Below, piece by piece: positions 17,797-25,206 of a stretch of DNA of 64,000 nucleotides. A program made the translations under genes and the position numbers. Every line of letters starts with the position of its first letter. The first letter of the stretch is position 1. The stretch is from an uncultured Paracoccaceae bacterium (GTDB lineage Bacteria > Pseudomonadota > Alphaproteobacteria > Rhodobacterales > Rhodobacteraceae): NCBI GenBank assembly GCA_947503965.1, contig CANNFU010000004.1:124001-188000 (forward strand), given 5' to 3'. The notes beneath the pieces were generated by a model, which saw only the letters and a program-made list of their open reading frames with translations, made no database searches and was not told the DNA's origin.

Positions 17797-18006
17797 ATGC
17801 CAAGTGGTACCGTGAAATGGTTCAATACGACCAAAGGCTACGGCTTTATTGCACCGGATGATGGTGGTTCGGATATCTTTGTCCACATTTCGGCACTGGA
17901 ACAGTCCGGTATGACCGGATTGGCCGATGATCAGAAAGTAACCTTTGATCTGATCGAGGGCCGTGATGGCCGCAAGATGGCCGGTAACCTGGCCAAGGCG
18001 GAATAG
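17797..18006 (+). CDS. cspA: Cold-shock domain protein
   Basis: 69 residues, a single cold-shock domain binding single-stranded RNA/DNA. RNP1 is KGYGFIAPDD and RNP2 is DIFVHISAL. It has AAGGAG and a second purine stretch before the ATG at 17797; the open frame further upstream is the leader. A terminator follows 23 bp after the stop. Likely controlled through its structured leader. Confidence 0.96.
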   Translation: MPSGTVKWFNTTKGYGFIAPDDGGSDIFVHISALEQSGMTGLADDQKVTFDLIEGRDGRKMAGNLAKAE

Positions 18007-18028
18007 GCCGGCCCGAATATCACAACAG

Positions 18029-18053
18029 AACAGGCCATCACTGGCCTGTTTGT
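18029..18053 (+). terminator. Terminator of the cold-shock gene
   Basis: AACAGGCCA (18029-18037) and TGGCCTGTT (18042-18050) form a 9-bp stem with a 4-nt loop, ending in TTTGTT. It abuts the convergent gene at 18053. Confidence 0.8.
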
Positions 18054-19057
18054 TAGCGCCGGTTCTGCGGCATCCGGCTGCGCAATAACTCCCGCATATC
18101 TGTTTTTGGCATCACCGGCTCACGCGGCTCTTCCCAGGTTTTGCGAAAATCCTCGCGCTCCATGTCATAGCTTTCCTTGTGCCGCAAATAGACAAGCGCA
18201 GCGCCCGCGCATTGCAGGCTGTAGATCCACAAAAACAGCAGGCCCCAGATGATGCAGGCGATCAGGAACTCCACGCCGATCAGCATGAAATCACGCTCTT
18301 CGATGGCGGCTGTGAGCTGGCTCACGGATGCCAGCAATATGTCCGAAAACCCCAGCATACCGGCGATAAACGCAACTCCGGGCACGATAAGGGCCGTACC
18401 GAAGTAGGACAGGATCACCAGAATCAGGACCGACCAGAAACCGCTGCCGAACCCATAAAACGGTGTATGGGCCCGTCCGCTGGGATCGCGACCGACCGAT
18501 GCACCCGCAAAGGGCACCAGCAGCGCGGTCCGGATCGCGACAATACAAAGCGTTGCAACCGCCACCACAGCCAATGTGACCGGCGCGTTCTCGGCAAGCA
18601 GTTGCGCAAACAGAACGTCGTTGCCCTGCGTCGCCAGATCCATCATGCCGCGAAAACCGATCGAGGTCGTCGCCAAAAGCGCACCCAACCCCACAGCGAC
18701 AATGATCATGACGCAGAACCCTTCGAACAGACCATATCCAATGGCCGGGACCATCAACCCGACATAGCTCGTGCGAGGTTGCACGCCGCGGGCCTGCAGC
18801 CCCACACGGGTGCCGACCATCGCCGGGATGACACTCGCCGCCAGTCCGAACATGACCACCACCGACGCCGAAAGCACCGGCGAGACCAACCCGAAAATCA
18901 CGCTCAGCACGACGGCAACGATGCCATAGATCAACAGGACAAGGAACATAATCGGGAACACCAGCGCGTAACGCCATAAAATCGCAAAGGAAAACGGAAA
19001 AGCGCGAAGAATGTACAACCGAAAGCTCCCCAAACAGCGAAAGATGTATTCAACCAC
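18053..19057 (-). CDS. Multi-pass inner-membrane protein of Rhodobacteraceae
   Basis: 334 residues with six to seven long hydrophobic segments and a charged cytosolic C-terminus (YLRHKESYDMEREDFRKTWEE, then RSRMPQNRR). No catalytic motif. The start is a GTG at 19057 with AAGGA five bp ahead. I recognise it only as a conserved membrane protein without assigned function. It is followed by the convergent csp terminator. Confidence 0.7.
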   Translation of the reverse strand: MVEYIFRCLGSFRLYILRAFPFSFAILWRYALVFPIMFLVLLIYGIVAVVLSVIFGLVSPVLSASVVVMFGLAASVIPAMVGTRVGLQARGVQPRTSYVGLMVPAIGYGLFEGFCVMIIVAVGLGALLATTSIGFRGMMDLATQGNDVLFAQLLAENAPVTLAVVAVATLCIVAIRTALLVPFAGASVGRDPSGRAHTPFYGFGSGFWSVLILVILSYFGTALIVPGVAFIAGMLGFSDILLASVSQLTAAIEERDFMLIGVEFLIACIIWGLLFLWIYSLQCAGAALVYLRHKESYDMEREDFRKTWEEPREPVMPKTDMRELLRSRMPQNRR

Positions 19058-19155
19058 CTATTCCTTAACCACAAATCATAGCTTTTTCATAGTGTTGCGT
19101 TGATTGGTCATCTGTATTGACCGTGCAACCTTACCTGGCTGGGGCGGTAACACGA

Positions 19156-19179
19156 AAACACCCCGCGAGCGGGGTGTTT
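19156..19179 (-). terminator. Rho-independent terminator candidate
   Basis: AAACACCCC (19156-19164) and GGGGTGTTT (19171-19179) with a GCGAGC loop that can add two pairs. On the minus strand the stem ends in TTTT. It lies about 50 bp beyond the small minus-strand frame at 19229-19402. Confidence 0.6.
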
Positions 19180-19228
19180 ACGGCGCATGCGCGCAAGGAC
19201 GTTGTGTGAGTGGTAGCAGATTGGGACG

Positions 19229-19402
19229 TCAGCGTGCGCGGGCTGCCGATGGTGATGCCACAAGGGTCGGCTGGTGCCATGGCGTCCCGGCCTGGCTTTC
19301 ACATTCACGAGTCAAGCGTTCGAGCAGATCATGCCGGATCGGGGCGAATGCCCGTCTCTTGGTATCATCAGTCTGGTTCGTCTGTGCAGTTTTGATCGTC
19401 AT
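19229..19402 (-). CDS. Possible small hypothetical protein (57 aa)
   Basis: 57 residues beginning MTIKTAQTNQTDDTKRRAF, hydrophilic and basic, no recognised domain. Support: GGGAG six bp before the ATG at 19402, a terminator-like hairpin shortly downstream, and location in an otherwise empty 930-bp region. Against: no family recognised and plain low-complexity composition in the C-terminal part (SPSAARAR). It could equally be part of a non-coding transcript. Confidence 0.4.
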   Translation of the reverse strand: MTIKTAQTNQTDDTKRRAFAPIRHDLLERLTRECESQAGTPWHQPTLVASPSAARAR

Positions 19403-19606
19403 GTCGGGCTCCCGGCACGTGTTTCTCAAAACGTTTTATACTGAAAACAGCCCTCAATACTGAGGGGAACCTAAGGTCAACATTCCCCCGATGACGTGGG
19501 GTCATGTAATTTTCCGTCTCATTTTCACGAAGAACGGATGGTATTTCCGGACTTTCTGGCGATGGGACGCCGTCTGATCCAACACCTTCAAGTTGTGACC
19601 GTATAC

Positions 19607-19621
19607 TTAACGAATCGTTAA
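19607..19621. promoter_or_regulatory. TTAA-N7-TTAA (CtrA-type) palindrome
   Basis: TTAACGAATCGTTAA gives TTAA-N7-TTAA and 7-bp inverted arms around one central base. CtrA of alphaproteobacteria binds TTAA-N7-TTAA. No strong gene starts immediately downstream, so the target, if any, is unclear. Confidence 0.4.
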
Positions 19622-19787
19622 TCGGGAGCGTTGACGTGGCGGCAACCCGGAACAGGCAAACGAGGATGTGGCGTGGATTAGACAGTACTTCGAATTCATC
19701 ACCAACTTACTCATCCCAAGGGCAGAGCCCGACCCGAGGTGGGGCAGCAGGGTCGAGAGATTTCACACCGTCCGCCACATCCCGTAG

Positions 19788-19807
19788 GATGGGTGCTCGC
19801 ACCCATC
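19788..19807. repeat. Short intergenic hairpin GATGGGTGC/GCACCCATC
   Basis: Nine-bp perfect arms separated by two bases, in a non-coding stretch. Such short palindromes are typical dispersed intergenic elements; no second copy noticed in this window. Confidence 0.5.
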
Positions 19808-19857
19808 TTTCCCGACGCACGACACCGCCCCCTCCCGGACTTCACCTTTTCGACGAG

Positions 19858-19878
19858 GTCCCGGGTCAAGCCCGGGAC
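19858..19878. repeat. Short intergenic hairpin GTCCCGGG/CCCGGGAC
   Basis: Eight-bp perfect arms around TCAAG. The pattern resembles GGTCCCGGGTCAAGCCCGGGAC elements found between alphaproteobacterial genes (from memory). No T-run follows. Confidence 0.5.
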
Positions 19879-19910
19879 GGGTAAGGCAATGCAAAACCCA
19901 TCACGCCGTG

Positions 19911-19960
19911 ACATACGAACGTATGTACGCTGTATGTACAGCTTCTGTACGCATTGCATA
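19911..19960. repeat. GTAC-rich intergenic repeat, copy 2
   Basis: Positions 19932-19952 match 11035-11055 exactly over 21 bp. Upstream it contains ACATACG/CGTATGT arms (19911-19917, 19920-19926). Here it lies 27 bp ahead of the vWA gene, not after a gene as in copy 1, so it is unlikely to be a simple terminator. Confidence 0.72.
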
Positions 19961-19987
19961 CACCGCTTTCCGCCCTATCATCCCTTC

Positions 19988-20710
19988 ATGCGCCATTTCA
20001 TCCTCGCCCTCCTCCTCGCCGCGCCCGTCTCCGCCCAAGAGATCGAAACCGACCTCGAACTCGTCCTGCTCGCGGACGCTTCCGGCTCCATCGACGCCGA
20101 CGAGTTGCTGTTCCAGCGCCAATCATACGCCACCGCCATCACTGACCCGGCGGTGGTCTCGGCCATCCAGAACACGCTCTACGGCTCCATCGCGGTCACC
20201 TACGTCGAATGGGCCGCGACCCAAGCCACGGTCGTCGACTGGACCCTCATCGCCGACATGGAAAGCGCCACCGCCTTTGCCGAGGCGCTGATTGGACCGC
20301 CCCGGCAAGCGAGCGGGCGCAACGCCATCGGGGCCGCCCTGCTTTATGGTAAAGACCAGATCGAATCCAACGATATCAATGGCTTCCGCCGCGTGATCGA
20401 CTTTTCCGGCGACACGATGGCCAATTCATTCGGCCCGCCCATCACCGTCGCAAGGGATCAGGTCGTGGCCGCTGGCATCACCATCAACGCCCTGCCCATC
20501 CTGCGGAATACGCAGTGGCAAACCGGCGATCTGCCCGCCGCGTATGAGGCAAATATCATCGGCGGGCCCAACGCCTTCGTCATGCCCGCCCGGTCCGGGC
20601 CGGAGTTTACCGACGCGGTGCGGCGCAAACTGATCCTCGAAATCGCCGGCACGACGCCCCAGACAGAATACGCCTCACTCCTCCTGAATACTTTTGAGGA
20701 AAGCCAGTAG
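19988..20710 (+). CDS. Secreted DUF1194 protein with von Willebrand A-like fold
   Basis: 240 residues. Signal peptide MRHFILALLLAAPVSA with cleavage before QEIETD. The mature protein starts with LELVLLADASGSID, a MIDAS-like DxSxS motif, and continues with a vWA-type fold (VIDFSGDTMANS, ITINALPIL). DUF1194 proteins are periplasmic or exported with unknown partners. The ATG at 19988 is fixed by the signal peptide; the longer frame crosses the repeat. The 3' end overlaps the convergent cytochrome gene by 36 bp. Confidence 0.87.
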   Translation: MRHFILALLLAAPVSAQEIETDLELVLLADASGSIDADELLFQRQSYATAITDPAVVSAIQNTLYGSIAVTYVEWAATQATVVDWTLIADMESATAFAEALIGPPRQASGRNAIGAALLYGKDQIESNDINGFRRVIDFSGDTMANSFGPPITVARDQVVAAGITINALPILRNTQWQTGDLPAAYEANIIGGPNAFVMPARSGPEFTDAVRRKLILEIAGTTPQTEYASLLLNTFEESQ

Positions 20711-21070
20711 GTCCACAATCGGCTGCGAGGTCATAATCGGCTGGCCCGTCTCTGCCTTGGTCGCCACATCCGTCCCTTCAAAGAAATCGCCATAAACCGG
20801 CATCGCGCTCCCGTGGCTGACCAACGGATCGCGACCATCGATGCGCATGACGACACGGACAGTAGGGAAAACGCCTGCATTTCCGGAACTTAGCGCAGTC
20901 AAATCTGTCGGCGGCACGACCAGTGACGGGGACATCGGGCCGTTACCGATAGCGGATGTGCCATGGCAGGTGGCGCAGTAGAAATCATAAATCGCCTTGC
21001 CCTGTGCCACATCTTGCGCGGCAGCAGGGGCGGCGAAGGCCAGCGCCATGATCAGGGACAGTTTGCGCAT
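20675..21070 (-). CDS. Small periplasmic c-type cytochrome
   Basis: 131 residues with signal peptide (MRKLSLIMALAFAAPAAA) and one haem-binding site CATCH (Cys32, Cys35, His36); AMPVYGD offers a Met ligand. Single-domain cytochrome c, electron carrier in the periplasm. It is a paralogue of the lipoprotein cytochrome at 23330: both have CxxCHGxxAxGxGP, a DLT segment, IDG, a MP motif and end in LxSIQ. An FNR-type box upstream suggests induction at low oxygen. GGAGA precedes the ATG. Confidence 0.92.
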   Translation of the reverse strand: MRKLSLIMALAFAAPAAAQDVAQGKAIYDFYCATCHGTSAIGNGPMSPSLVVPPTDLTALSSGNAGVFPTVRVVMRIDGRDPLVSHGSAMPVYGDFFEGTDVATKAETGQPIMTSQPIVDLLAFLKSIQEE

Positions 21071-21098
21071 CGCATTCTCCATCATCATTGATGGGATC

Positions 21099-21140
21099 AG
21101 ACTAACGCGACGGCCTCCTGCGGGCGTTGATACAAATCAA
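21099..21140 (-). promoter_or_regulatory. FNR-type promoter (TTGAT-N4-ATCAA) for the cytochrome gene
   Basis: TTGATACAAATCAA (21127-21140) matches the FNR/FnrL consensus exactly. On the minus strand a -10-like TAGTCT lies at 21104-21099, putting the likely transcription start near 21092, with the box centred at about -41.5: the class II activator position. The ATG is at 21070. Confidence 0.75.
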
Positions 21141-21144
21141 TCGC

Positions 21145-21786
21145 CTAGCGCAATGCCAGATTACCGATCGCCGCGCGGATCATACTGTCGGTGTCGTCGC
21201 TATCGCCCGACACAGCCAACCCGACCAAGGCACCCGGCTGCCCACCAAAGGCACGCGCGTAATCTGCTGCCAAATCGACACGTTCGCTGTGCGACCCGGT
21301 TCCGGCCTGACGCAGGGCAATGGTCACACCCTGACCCGCAGGGCCATAGGGCGATTGGATCACCTGACCGCGCGCATGGTTCCCGCCCCAGGCATATTGC
21401 ATGATACGGACCTGATCATTGCCCAGCAGGCTGCGGATATTGGCACCTTCAAGGCTGGGGGCGAGGCTCTCTGGCACGAACACGAAATAAAGCGAGATAT
21501 TACGATCATCGCCGCCTTTCTGCGCCAGGTTTGTCGCTGGCACAGACTGTTCGACTGTCCAGCTCCACGATGCGCCGCGTTTGCCCCAATTGTCACGGGC
21601 AACCCGCGTCCATGCAATCGAGACAGAGCCATTCGACACCAGCCCCAAAGAATTGCCAAAGGAATAGTCGTTTGAGCTGAACAACGACAATCGCTGTTCT
21701 TGCCAGCCGGTCGCAAAACTGATGGGGCCGGCTGCAGCAGGCATGGCCAGTGTCAGGGCAAGGGCGGCGGTCAACAATCTACGCAT
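21145..21786 (-). CDS. DUF3047 family secreted protein
   Basis: 213 residues. Signal peptide MRRLLTAALALTLAMPAAAG. The mature part has WQEQRLSLFSSNDYSFGNSLGLVSNGS, WSWTVEQSVPATNLAQKGGDD, LYFVFVPE and AVSGDSDDTDS, the DUF3047 signature; function unassigned, periplasmic. The start at 21786 follows from the signal peptide. Only 4 bp separate its stop from the FNR box of the downstream cytochrome. Confidence 0.85.
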   Translation of the reverse strand: MRRLLTAALALTLAMPAAAGPISFATGWQEQRLSLFSSNDYSFGNSLGLVSNGSVSIAWTRVARDNWGKRGASWSWTVEQSVPATNLAQKGGDDRNISLYFVFVPESLAPSLEGANIRSLLGNDQVRIMQYAWGGNHARGQVIQSPYGPAGQGVTIALRQAGTGSHSERVDLAADYARAFGGQPGALVGLAVSGDSDDTDSMIRAAIGNLALR

Positions 21787-21933
21787 GAACGATCCTTTTG
21801 GTTGCTTGCAAAAACACTTATTGCAAAACGACCTGTAGCCCATACGCGATCCCGTGATGTCACGGCATTGTCAGTTTCGTTACTTACCCCGCGGAACAGG
21901 CATAACCCCCACCCGTTGGCGGCAAGAGTTCAG

Positions 21934-23136
21934 CTACAAAGCCCGTTCCTGATGCGGCCTGAGCCACGCGGCCCAGATCGCACAGCAAAGACCGGCACCC
22001 GACGCCGCGAGCATCAAGACAAGCAGTATCTCTGCACTGCCTGATCCAGACAAGACATTGCCCGTCACCGCCGTCAGTATCGCACCAGCTGCCACAATCA
22101 GCGCCCCGCTGAGACCGGCCGCACTGCCCGCAAGGGCGGGCTGCACCGACATGGCCCCGGTATTGCTGGCCGGCACGGTAATCCCGTTCCCGACGCCCAC
22201 ACAAATGGTGCTGGCAAAGAACGCAAGGGGCGATGTCACGCCCAAAGCCAGAACACCCAGCCCCGACAACAGCCCGGCGCAGGCGACCACACGGCCTGCA
22301 ATCATGATTGTCGTCACGTCAAACTGCGCGCCCAACCGACCCGCAATAAAACCACCGCACATGAAACCCACCGTGATCGTCCCGATGTAGAACCCCAGCT
22401 CTGCCGTGGTCAGACCAAAGGCGGATTGCGCGACAAGCGGCACACCGGTCAGAAAGATGTAAAACGCCCCGACAGAGAAGGCGCCGCATAGCGCATAGGC
22501 CCAGAACAGCGGGGCCCGCAAAAGCATCGCTGTACCGACAAGGGGGTTGCCTGCACCCTGCGATGTGTCTGGCCGTGTCTCGCCCAGATCAAACCAACAG
22601 ATCGTAAACAGGACGCAACCGCATAGCGTATAGAACACGAAAACAGACCGCCATCCGAAATAGGTATCCAGCACGCCGCCCAGAACGGGCCCCAGCATCG
22701 GGGCTACGGCCATTGCCATACTGATATAGCCGATCAGGCTTACCGCCTCCCGCTCTGATCTGGTGTCGCGCACGATCGCAAGAGACAACGCATATCCGGC
22801 AATGATCCCGCCCTGAAGCATGCGAAAGAACAGGAATACCCGGATATCCTGCGCCAGAACGCAGCCCAGTGATGCAACAGCAAAGACCAGCAAAGCGCAA
22901 AGCAAGACGGGCCGTCGTCCGATCCGGTCGGACAAGGGCCCGATAACCAATTGGATCACCGCAGTGATACCAAGATAGCCGGAAACGGCCCAGCTTACCG
23001 TGGCATAGTCGGTCGCCAGATCGTCAGCGATATTGGCGAGCGATGGCAGAAACATATTCAGCGACATCGGCGACAGCCCGGTCAACAGGATAAGCGTCAA
23101 CAGATGCGGCGGTGTTCTGGTGGGATGCATGGGCAT
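21934..23136 (-). CDS. Bcr/CflA-type MFS multidrug efflux transporter
   Basis: 400 residues, 12 membrane segments. Motifs: SLNMFLPSLANIADDL, YLGITAVIQLVIGPLSDRIGRRPVLL (MFS motif A), SLAIVRDTRSEREA and MLGPVLGGVLD, diagnostic of the Bcr/CflA drug-efflux branch (14.A-like DHA1). The ATG at 23136 has AGGACAGG ahead. It is preceded by a leader peptide and a strong intrinsic terminator, so expression is probably induced by relief of attenuation. A paralogue lies at 50551. Confidence 0.92.
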   Translation of the reverse strand: MPMHPTRTPPHLLTLILLTGLSPMSLNMFLPSLANIADDLATDYATVSWAVSGYLGITAVIQLVIGPLSDRIGRRPVLLCALLVFAVASLGCVLAQDIRVFLFFRMLQGGIIAGYALSLAIVRDTRSEREAVSLIGYISMAMAVAPMLGPVLGGVLDTYFGWRSVFVFYTLCGCVLFTICWFDLGETRPDTSQGAGNPLVGTAMLLRAPLFWAYALCGAFSVGAFYIFLTGVPLVAQSAFGLTTAELGFYIGTITVGFMCGGFIAGRLGAQFDVTTIMIAGRVVACAGLLSGLGVLALGVTSPLAFFASTICVGVGNGITVPASNTGAMSVQPALAGSAAGLSGALIVAAGAILTAVTGNVLSGSGSAEILLVLMLAASGAGLCCAIWAAWLRPHQERAL

Positions 23137-23149
23137 ATTGCCTGTCCTG

Positions 23150-23181
23150 AAAACAAAAAAGCCCCCGAGAATTTCGGGGGC
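23150..23181 (-). terminator. Intrinsic terminator inside the MFS leader (attenuator)
   Basis: On the minus strand GCCCCCGA (23181-23174) pairs with TCGGGGGC (23168-23161) around a 5-nt loop, followed by TTTTTTGTTTT. It lies upstream of the MFS gene in the same transcription direction and downstream of the leader peptide, so it would stop transcripts before the transporter unless it is prevented from folding. Confidence 0.9.
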
Positions 23182-23223
23182 GCATGGAAACAAATATGGA
23201 AAACCCTTATCGGACCATGCACC
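23179..23223 (-). promoter_or_regulatory. Competing (antiterminator) pairing in the MFS leader
   Basis: GGTGCATGG (23223-23215, inside the last leader-peptide codons) can pair with CCATGCGCC (23187-23179) over nine bp with one G-U. The second element shares its last three bases with the first arm of the terminator stem, so the two structures compete. A ribosome held early in the leader ORF leaves GGTGCATGG free; one that reaches the stop codon masks it. Confidence 0.65.
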
Positions 23224-23254
23224 TCTTGCCTGCCACGACGATGTTGAAAGTCAT
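23207..23254 (-). CDS. 15-residue leader peptide upstream of the Bcr/CflA gene
   Basis: MTFNIVVAGKRCMVR, with a perfect AGGAGG (23267-23262) seven bp before the ATG and a promoter positioned so that transcription begins only a few bases upstream of that RBS. Short ORF, strong RBS, competing hairpins, terminator, then a drug efflux gene is the layout of antibiotic-sensing attenuators in which a drug stalls the ribosome on the leader. No homologue known to me. Confidence 0.72.
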   Translation of the reverse strand: MTFNIVVAGKRCMVR

Positions 23255-23276
23255 TTTTCGTCCTCCTTTGCGGCAA

Positions 23277-23305
23277 AGCCTAATTGGTGCCATCGCCCCT
23301 GACAA
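23277..23305 (-). promoter_or_regulatory. Sigma-70-like promoter for the leader/MFS transcript
   Basis: Minus strand TTGTCA (23305-23300) and TAGGCT (23282-23277) with exactly 17 bp spacing. The predicted start near 23270 is directly before the AGGAGG of the leader peptide. Confidence 0.6.
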
Positions 23306-23329
23306 CAGCGTATGGTGGCAGATGCCGCC

Positions 23330-23716
23330 CTATTGCTGCTGAATGCTTTCCAGATATTCGGTCAGGATCAGCAGTTTCATCGGTACCGGCGTGCCCAGAC
23401 CTTCGTTTTCGACAATGATGGTTTCACCCAGATCGCCTGCGCCAAATTCCGGCATCGCAGTGCTGAAATGTGGTTCTCGGTTCAGCCCGTCGATAATGCT
23501 CATGACCTGATCGCGCGGAAAGGTGCCGCCATTGCGCGCGCTGATCAGGGTCAGATCCGGTGCGCCAACACCCAGCGCACGGGCCGTCGGCCCGTCGCCC
23601 ATGGCGTCGTTGCCATGACAGCTGGCACAGTTTTCCAGATAGGCTGTGCGCCCATCCACGGGTTCTTCTACACAAGCCCCAAAGCCAAGTGCTGCCAAGA
23701 TGATGAAATACCGCAT
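23330..23716 (-). CDS. Lipoprotein c-type cytochrome
   Basis: 128 residues. Signal with lipobox GFGAC (Cys15), then haem site CASCH (Cys30, Cys33, His34) and AMPEFGAG as Met ligand region. Membrane-anchored single-haem electron carrier. Closely similar in plan to the soluble cytochrome at 20675, with a shared LESIQ-type ending. A weak FNR-like site lies upstream (23769). The ATG at 23716 is fixed by the lipoprotein signal. Confidence 0.9.
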   Translation of the reverse strand: MRYFIILAALGFGACVEEPVDGRTAYLENCASCHGNDAMGDGPTARALGVGAPDLTLISARNGGTFPRDQVMSIIDGLNREPHFSTAMPEFGAGDLGETIIVENEGLGTPVPMKLLILTEYLESIQQQ

Positions 23717-23768
23717 GCCCGAACCTCCGTTGTTTTGAGCAAGTTAACAAAGTCGGTGGCGCGCGACC

Positions 23769-23782
23769 ATGATCTAGGTCAG
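23769..23782. promoter_or_regulatory. Weak FNR-like site
   Basis: Read on the minus strand, CTGACCTAGATCAT matches TTGAT-N4-ATCAA at seven of ten informative positions. It is 53 bp upstream of the lipoprotein cytochrome start and 32 bp from the divergent YdcZ gene. Plausible given the perfect site at the paralogue, but degenerate. Confidence 0.35.
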
Positions 23783-23813
23783 GCTAGAGCGGAAAAAACG
23801 CAAAGGACCGCCT

Positions 23814-24248
23814 ATGCTGCATCACGCTTTGATCATGTTGGCTGCCGGGATCGGGATACCTATCCTTGCGGCATTGAACGCCGCCTTGGGTCGCACGATC
23901 GGCTCGCCTGCTGTCGCGGCCACGATCCTGTTTATCGTGGCATTCGCCTGTGCGGCCGTCGTTGCAATGCTGACGAACCCGCAGGCTTTTGCAAAACTTG
24001 CGGCCGCGCCAAGGCATCTGTTTCTCGCCGGTGTTCTGATCGCATTCTACGTGCTGTCAATCACATGGATTGCGCCGACGATGGGCGTTGGTAACGCGGT
24101 GTTTTTCGTACTGTTGGGGCAGTTGATCTCAGCCGCTGCGATTGATCATTTCGGCCTTTTCACGGCGCAACCATCGCCGCTGAACTGGACCCGCGCCGCC
24201 GGGATCGCGCTGATGGCGACTGGCGTTTTTGTTACGCAGAAAGCCTGA
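23814..24248 (+). CDS. YdcZ-type DMT-family inner-membrane transporter
   Basis: 144 residues, five hydrophobic helices, matching the half-size DMT/YdcZ (DUF606) family: PILAALNAALGRTIGSPAVAA and LGQLISAAAIDHFG are characteristic. Likely works as a dimer or pair; substrate unknown. AAAGGA lies seven bp before the ATG. Its last 17 bp overlap the convergent dehydrogenase gene. Confidence 0.85.
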   Translation: MLHHALIMLAAGIGIPILAALNAALGRTIGSPAVAATILFIVAFACAAVVAMLTNPQAFAKLAAAPRHLFLAGVLIAFYVLSITWIAPTMGVGNAVFFVLLGQLISAAAIDHFGLFTAQPSPLNWTRAAGIALMATGVFVTQKA

Positions 24249-25206
24249 GGACGAGTTCCCACAGCGCGTCTGGCACATCGACTTCAGTCATCTCGTGCCG
24301 GTCGGCGCCGGGGATACGCGCGCCATCCTGCGCGGCGACCGCTGCAGCTACGCGCGCGAAACGGTCTGCGAAATCGGCATGATAGGTGCCGGGGTCCATC
24401 AGGATATAGAACTGACCCAACCCATGCGGCGGCCCGTCGGGCAGTTTCAGCCCGGATACATCCAGCGAATTGACCGATCCGGTCATGCCTGCTGCCAGTA
24501 ACTCCACCATCAACCCCAGCCCCCAGCCTTTATAGCCGCCTGCGCTGACCAAAGCCCCTTTCAACGCAGCCTCCGGGTCAGTCGTGGGGTTGCCCTCCGC
24601 GTCCACGGCCCAGCCGAGTGGGATGGACTCTCCCGCCGCTTTGGCCATTGTGATCTTGCCCAGTGCGACGGCAGAGGTCGAGAAGTCGAAATGCATCGCC
24701 AGTTTGCCGTCCCCGGGGACGGACATGGCAAAAGGGTTTGTGCCGATCACGGCCTTATTCCCGCCTGGAGGTGCCACGACGGGGGACGCATTGGTCGCCC
24801 CGATGGCGATCAGCCCCTGCGCCGCGATCTGTTCGGTGAAGTAGCCCAATGAGGTACAGGTATGCGCATGGGCGACGGCCAATGTGACAACGCCATTCGT
24901 TCCTGCAGCTTCAACTGCTTTGGGCAGTCCGGCGGCAAAGGCAGGCTGCGCAAACCCGAATTTCGCATCCACCAGAACCGCACCGGGGCGTGGGTGGCTG
25001 ACAACCGGATCAACCGTGCCATTCACCCGGCCCGATTTCAGCTGGATGCAATAGCTTTCCAGATAGTAGAGACCGCAAATCACGTTTCCCAGCGCCTCGG
25101 CCCGGCCAACGGCGTGGGCAACTGCAGCCGCCTGTGTCTCGCCCGCGCCATGGGCGATCAGGGCCGCCTTGCTTCGGGCTTCAATCTCTGCGACGGAAAC
25201 TTTCAT
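24232..25206 (-). CDS. Ldh-family NAD(P)-dependent 2-hydroxyacid/ureidoglycolate-type dehydrogenase
   Basis: 324 residues of the malate/L-lactate dehydrogenase-2 fold (YiaK/AllD group), distinct from classical Rossmann LDH. Signature stretches: [19 protein letters not shown] with the catalytic His, [22 protein letters not shown], and [15 protein letters not shown]. The substrate cannot be set from sequence; context with LolCD is not informative. Start ATG at 25206 overlaps the lolD stop by four bases (ATGA), so it is translationally coupled to lolCD. Confidence 0.87.
   Translation of the reverse strand: MKVSVAEIEARSKAALIAHGAGETQAAAVAHAVGRAEALGNVICGLYYLESYCIQLKSGRVNGTVDPVVSHPRPGAVLVDAKFGFAQPAFAAGLPKAVEAAGTNGVVTLAVAHAHTCTSLGYFTEQIAAQGLIAIGATNASPVVAPPGGNKAVIGTNPFAMSVPGDGKLAMHFDFSTSAVALGKITMAKAAGESIPLGWAVDAEGNPTTDPEAALKGALVSAGGYKGWGLGLMVELLAAGMTGSVNSLDVSGLKLPDGPPHGLGQFYILMDPGTYHADFADRFARVAAAVAAQDGARIPGADRHEMTEVDVPDALWELVLRLSA

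Larger units (their letters stand above)
19403..19987. other. Sparse intergenic region with CtrA-type box and repeats
   Basis: 585 bp without a convincing gene. It holds a palindrome TTAACGAATCGTTAA (19607-19621), two short hairpins (19788-19807 and 19858-19878) and the second copy of the GTAC repeat (19911-19960). A plus-strand open frame at 19636-19884 runs through the hairpins and is judged non-coding. A second palindromic patch, ATGACGTGGGGTCAT, lies at about 19490-19504. Confidence 0.6.

Noticed and set aside
19636..19884. 82-codon plus-strand frame with GTG start
   Set aside because: Passes through two dispersed hairpins; repetitive Ser/Thr/Arg composition, no family.
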